DNA of 13,736 nucleotides from NCBI GenBank assembly GCA_937944035.1, contig CALDZQ010000385.1, positions 1-13,736 of the forward strand, read 5' to 3'. Origin of the DNA: an uncultured Neomegalonema sp. Its GTDB lineage: Bacteria > Pseudomonadota > Alphaproteobacteria > Rhodobacterales > Rhodobacteraceae. Below the pieces are notes generated by a model. The model saw only the letters and a program-made list of their open reading frames with translations, ran no database searches and was not told the origin of the DNA. This document shows positions 13,729 through 13,736 of this stretch, one piece after another. Within the stretch, counting starts at the first letter, position 1, and the number at the start of each line of letters is the position of its first letter. The translations under genes were made by a program, and so were the position numbers.

Positions 13729-13736
13729 CCCGACCC

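Noticed and set aside
1..13736. CRISPR arrays, transposases, phage integrases, tRNA or rRNA genes
   Set aside because: None were seen on either strand; no repeated spacer pattern, cloverleaf or terminal inverted repeats were found by eye.

Overview
The window looks like chromosomal DNA of an alphaproteobacterium, most likely a Rhodobacterales/Roseobacter-type marine bacterium. The grounds are its high GC content, the protein families present (ScfR-type regulator, metal-variant HemB, LipB next to a pterin dehydratase, DUF2937, DUF3108) and the style of the encoded proteins. Coding is dense, on both strands, and nearly every gene has a recognisable family. I see no mobile element, CRISPR array, tRNA, rRNA or integration site, and no gap longer than 300 bases.

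Left part (1-3640): the window opens in the last 30 codons of a succinyl-CoA-synthetase-type alpha subunit. It converges, across a two-way hairpin terminator, on a serine-glyoxylate aminotransferase gene (sgaA type). Divergent from sgaA is a short-chain fatty acyl-CoA regulator (ScfR family), followed 39 bases later by a kappa-class GST / 2-hydroxychromene-2-carboxylate isomerase-like gene and a strong terminator. The shared sgaA/scfR promoter gap carries repeated TGTAA/TGCAA motifs and a small palindrome that could be the regulator's operator. The grouping suggests local control of glyoxylate, serine-cycle or acyl-CoA metabolism.

Middle (3704-9074): a phosphotransferase-family kinase and a DUF2937 membrane protein are followed by a convergent, slightly overlapping small outer-membrane beta-barrel gene. 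Then come hemB (porphobilinogen synthase) and glpD (glycerol-3-phosphate dehydrogenase), which converge with only three bases between their stops. A 274-base AT-rich gap separates glpD from a small KdgF-like cupin gene.

Right part (9227-13736): lipB and a pterin-4a-carbinolamine dehydratase form a tight pair, followed by a secreted DUF3108 protein. A peroxiredoxin of the Prx5 type is divergent from a ferredoxin/rubredoxin-reductase-like FAD flavoprotein. The flavoprotein stop overlaps the start of a 13-codon ORF with an excellent Shine-Dalgarno, probably the remains of a lost or frameshifted gene. The window ends with a second outer-membrane beta-barrel gene.

Overall this is ordinary housekeeping chromosome. 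I did not find a convincing new system. The items most worth a second look are the ScfR/sgaA control region and the broken or minimal ORF after the flavoprotein.
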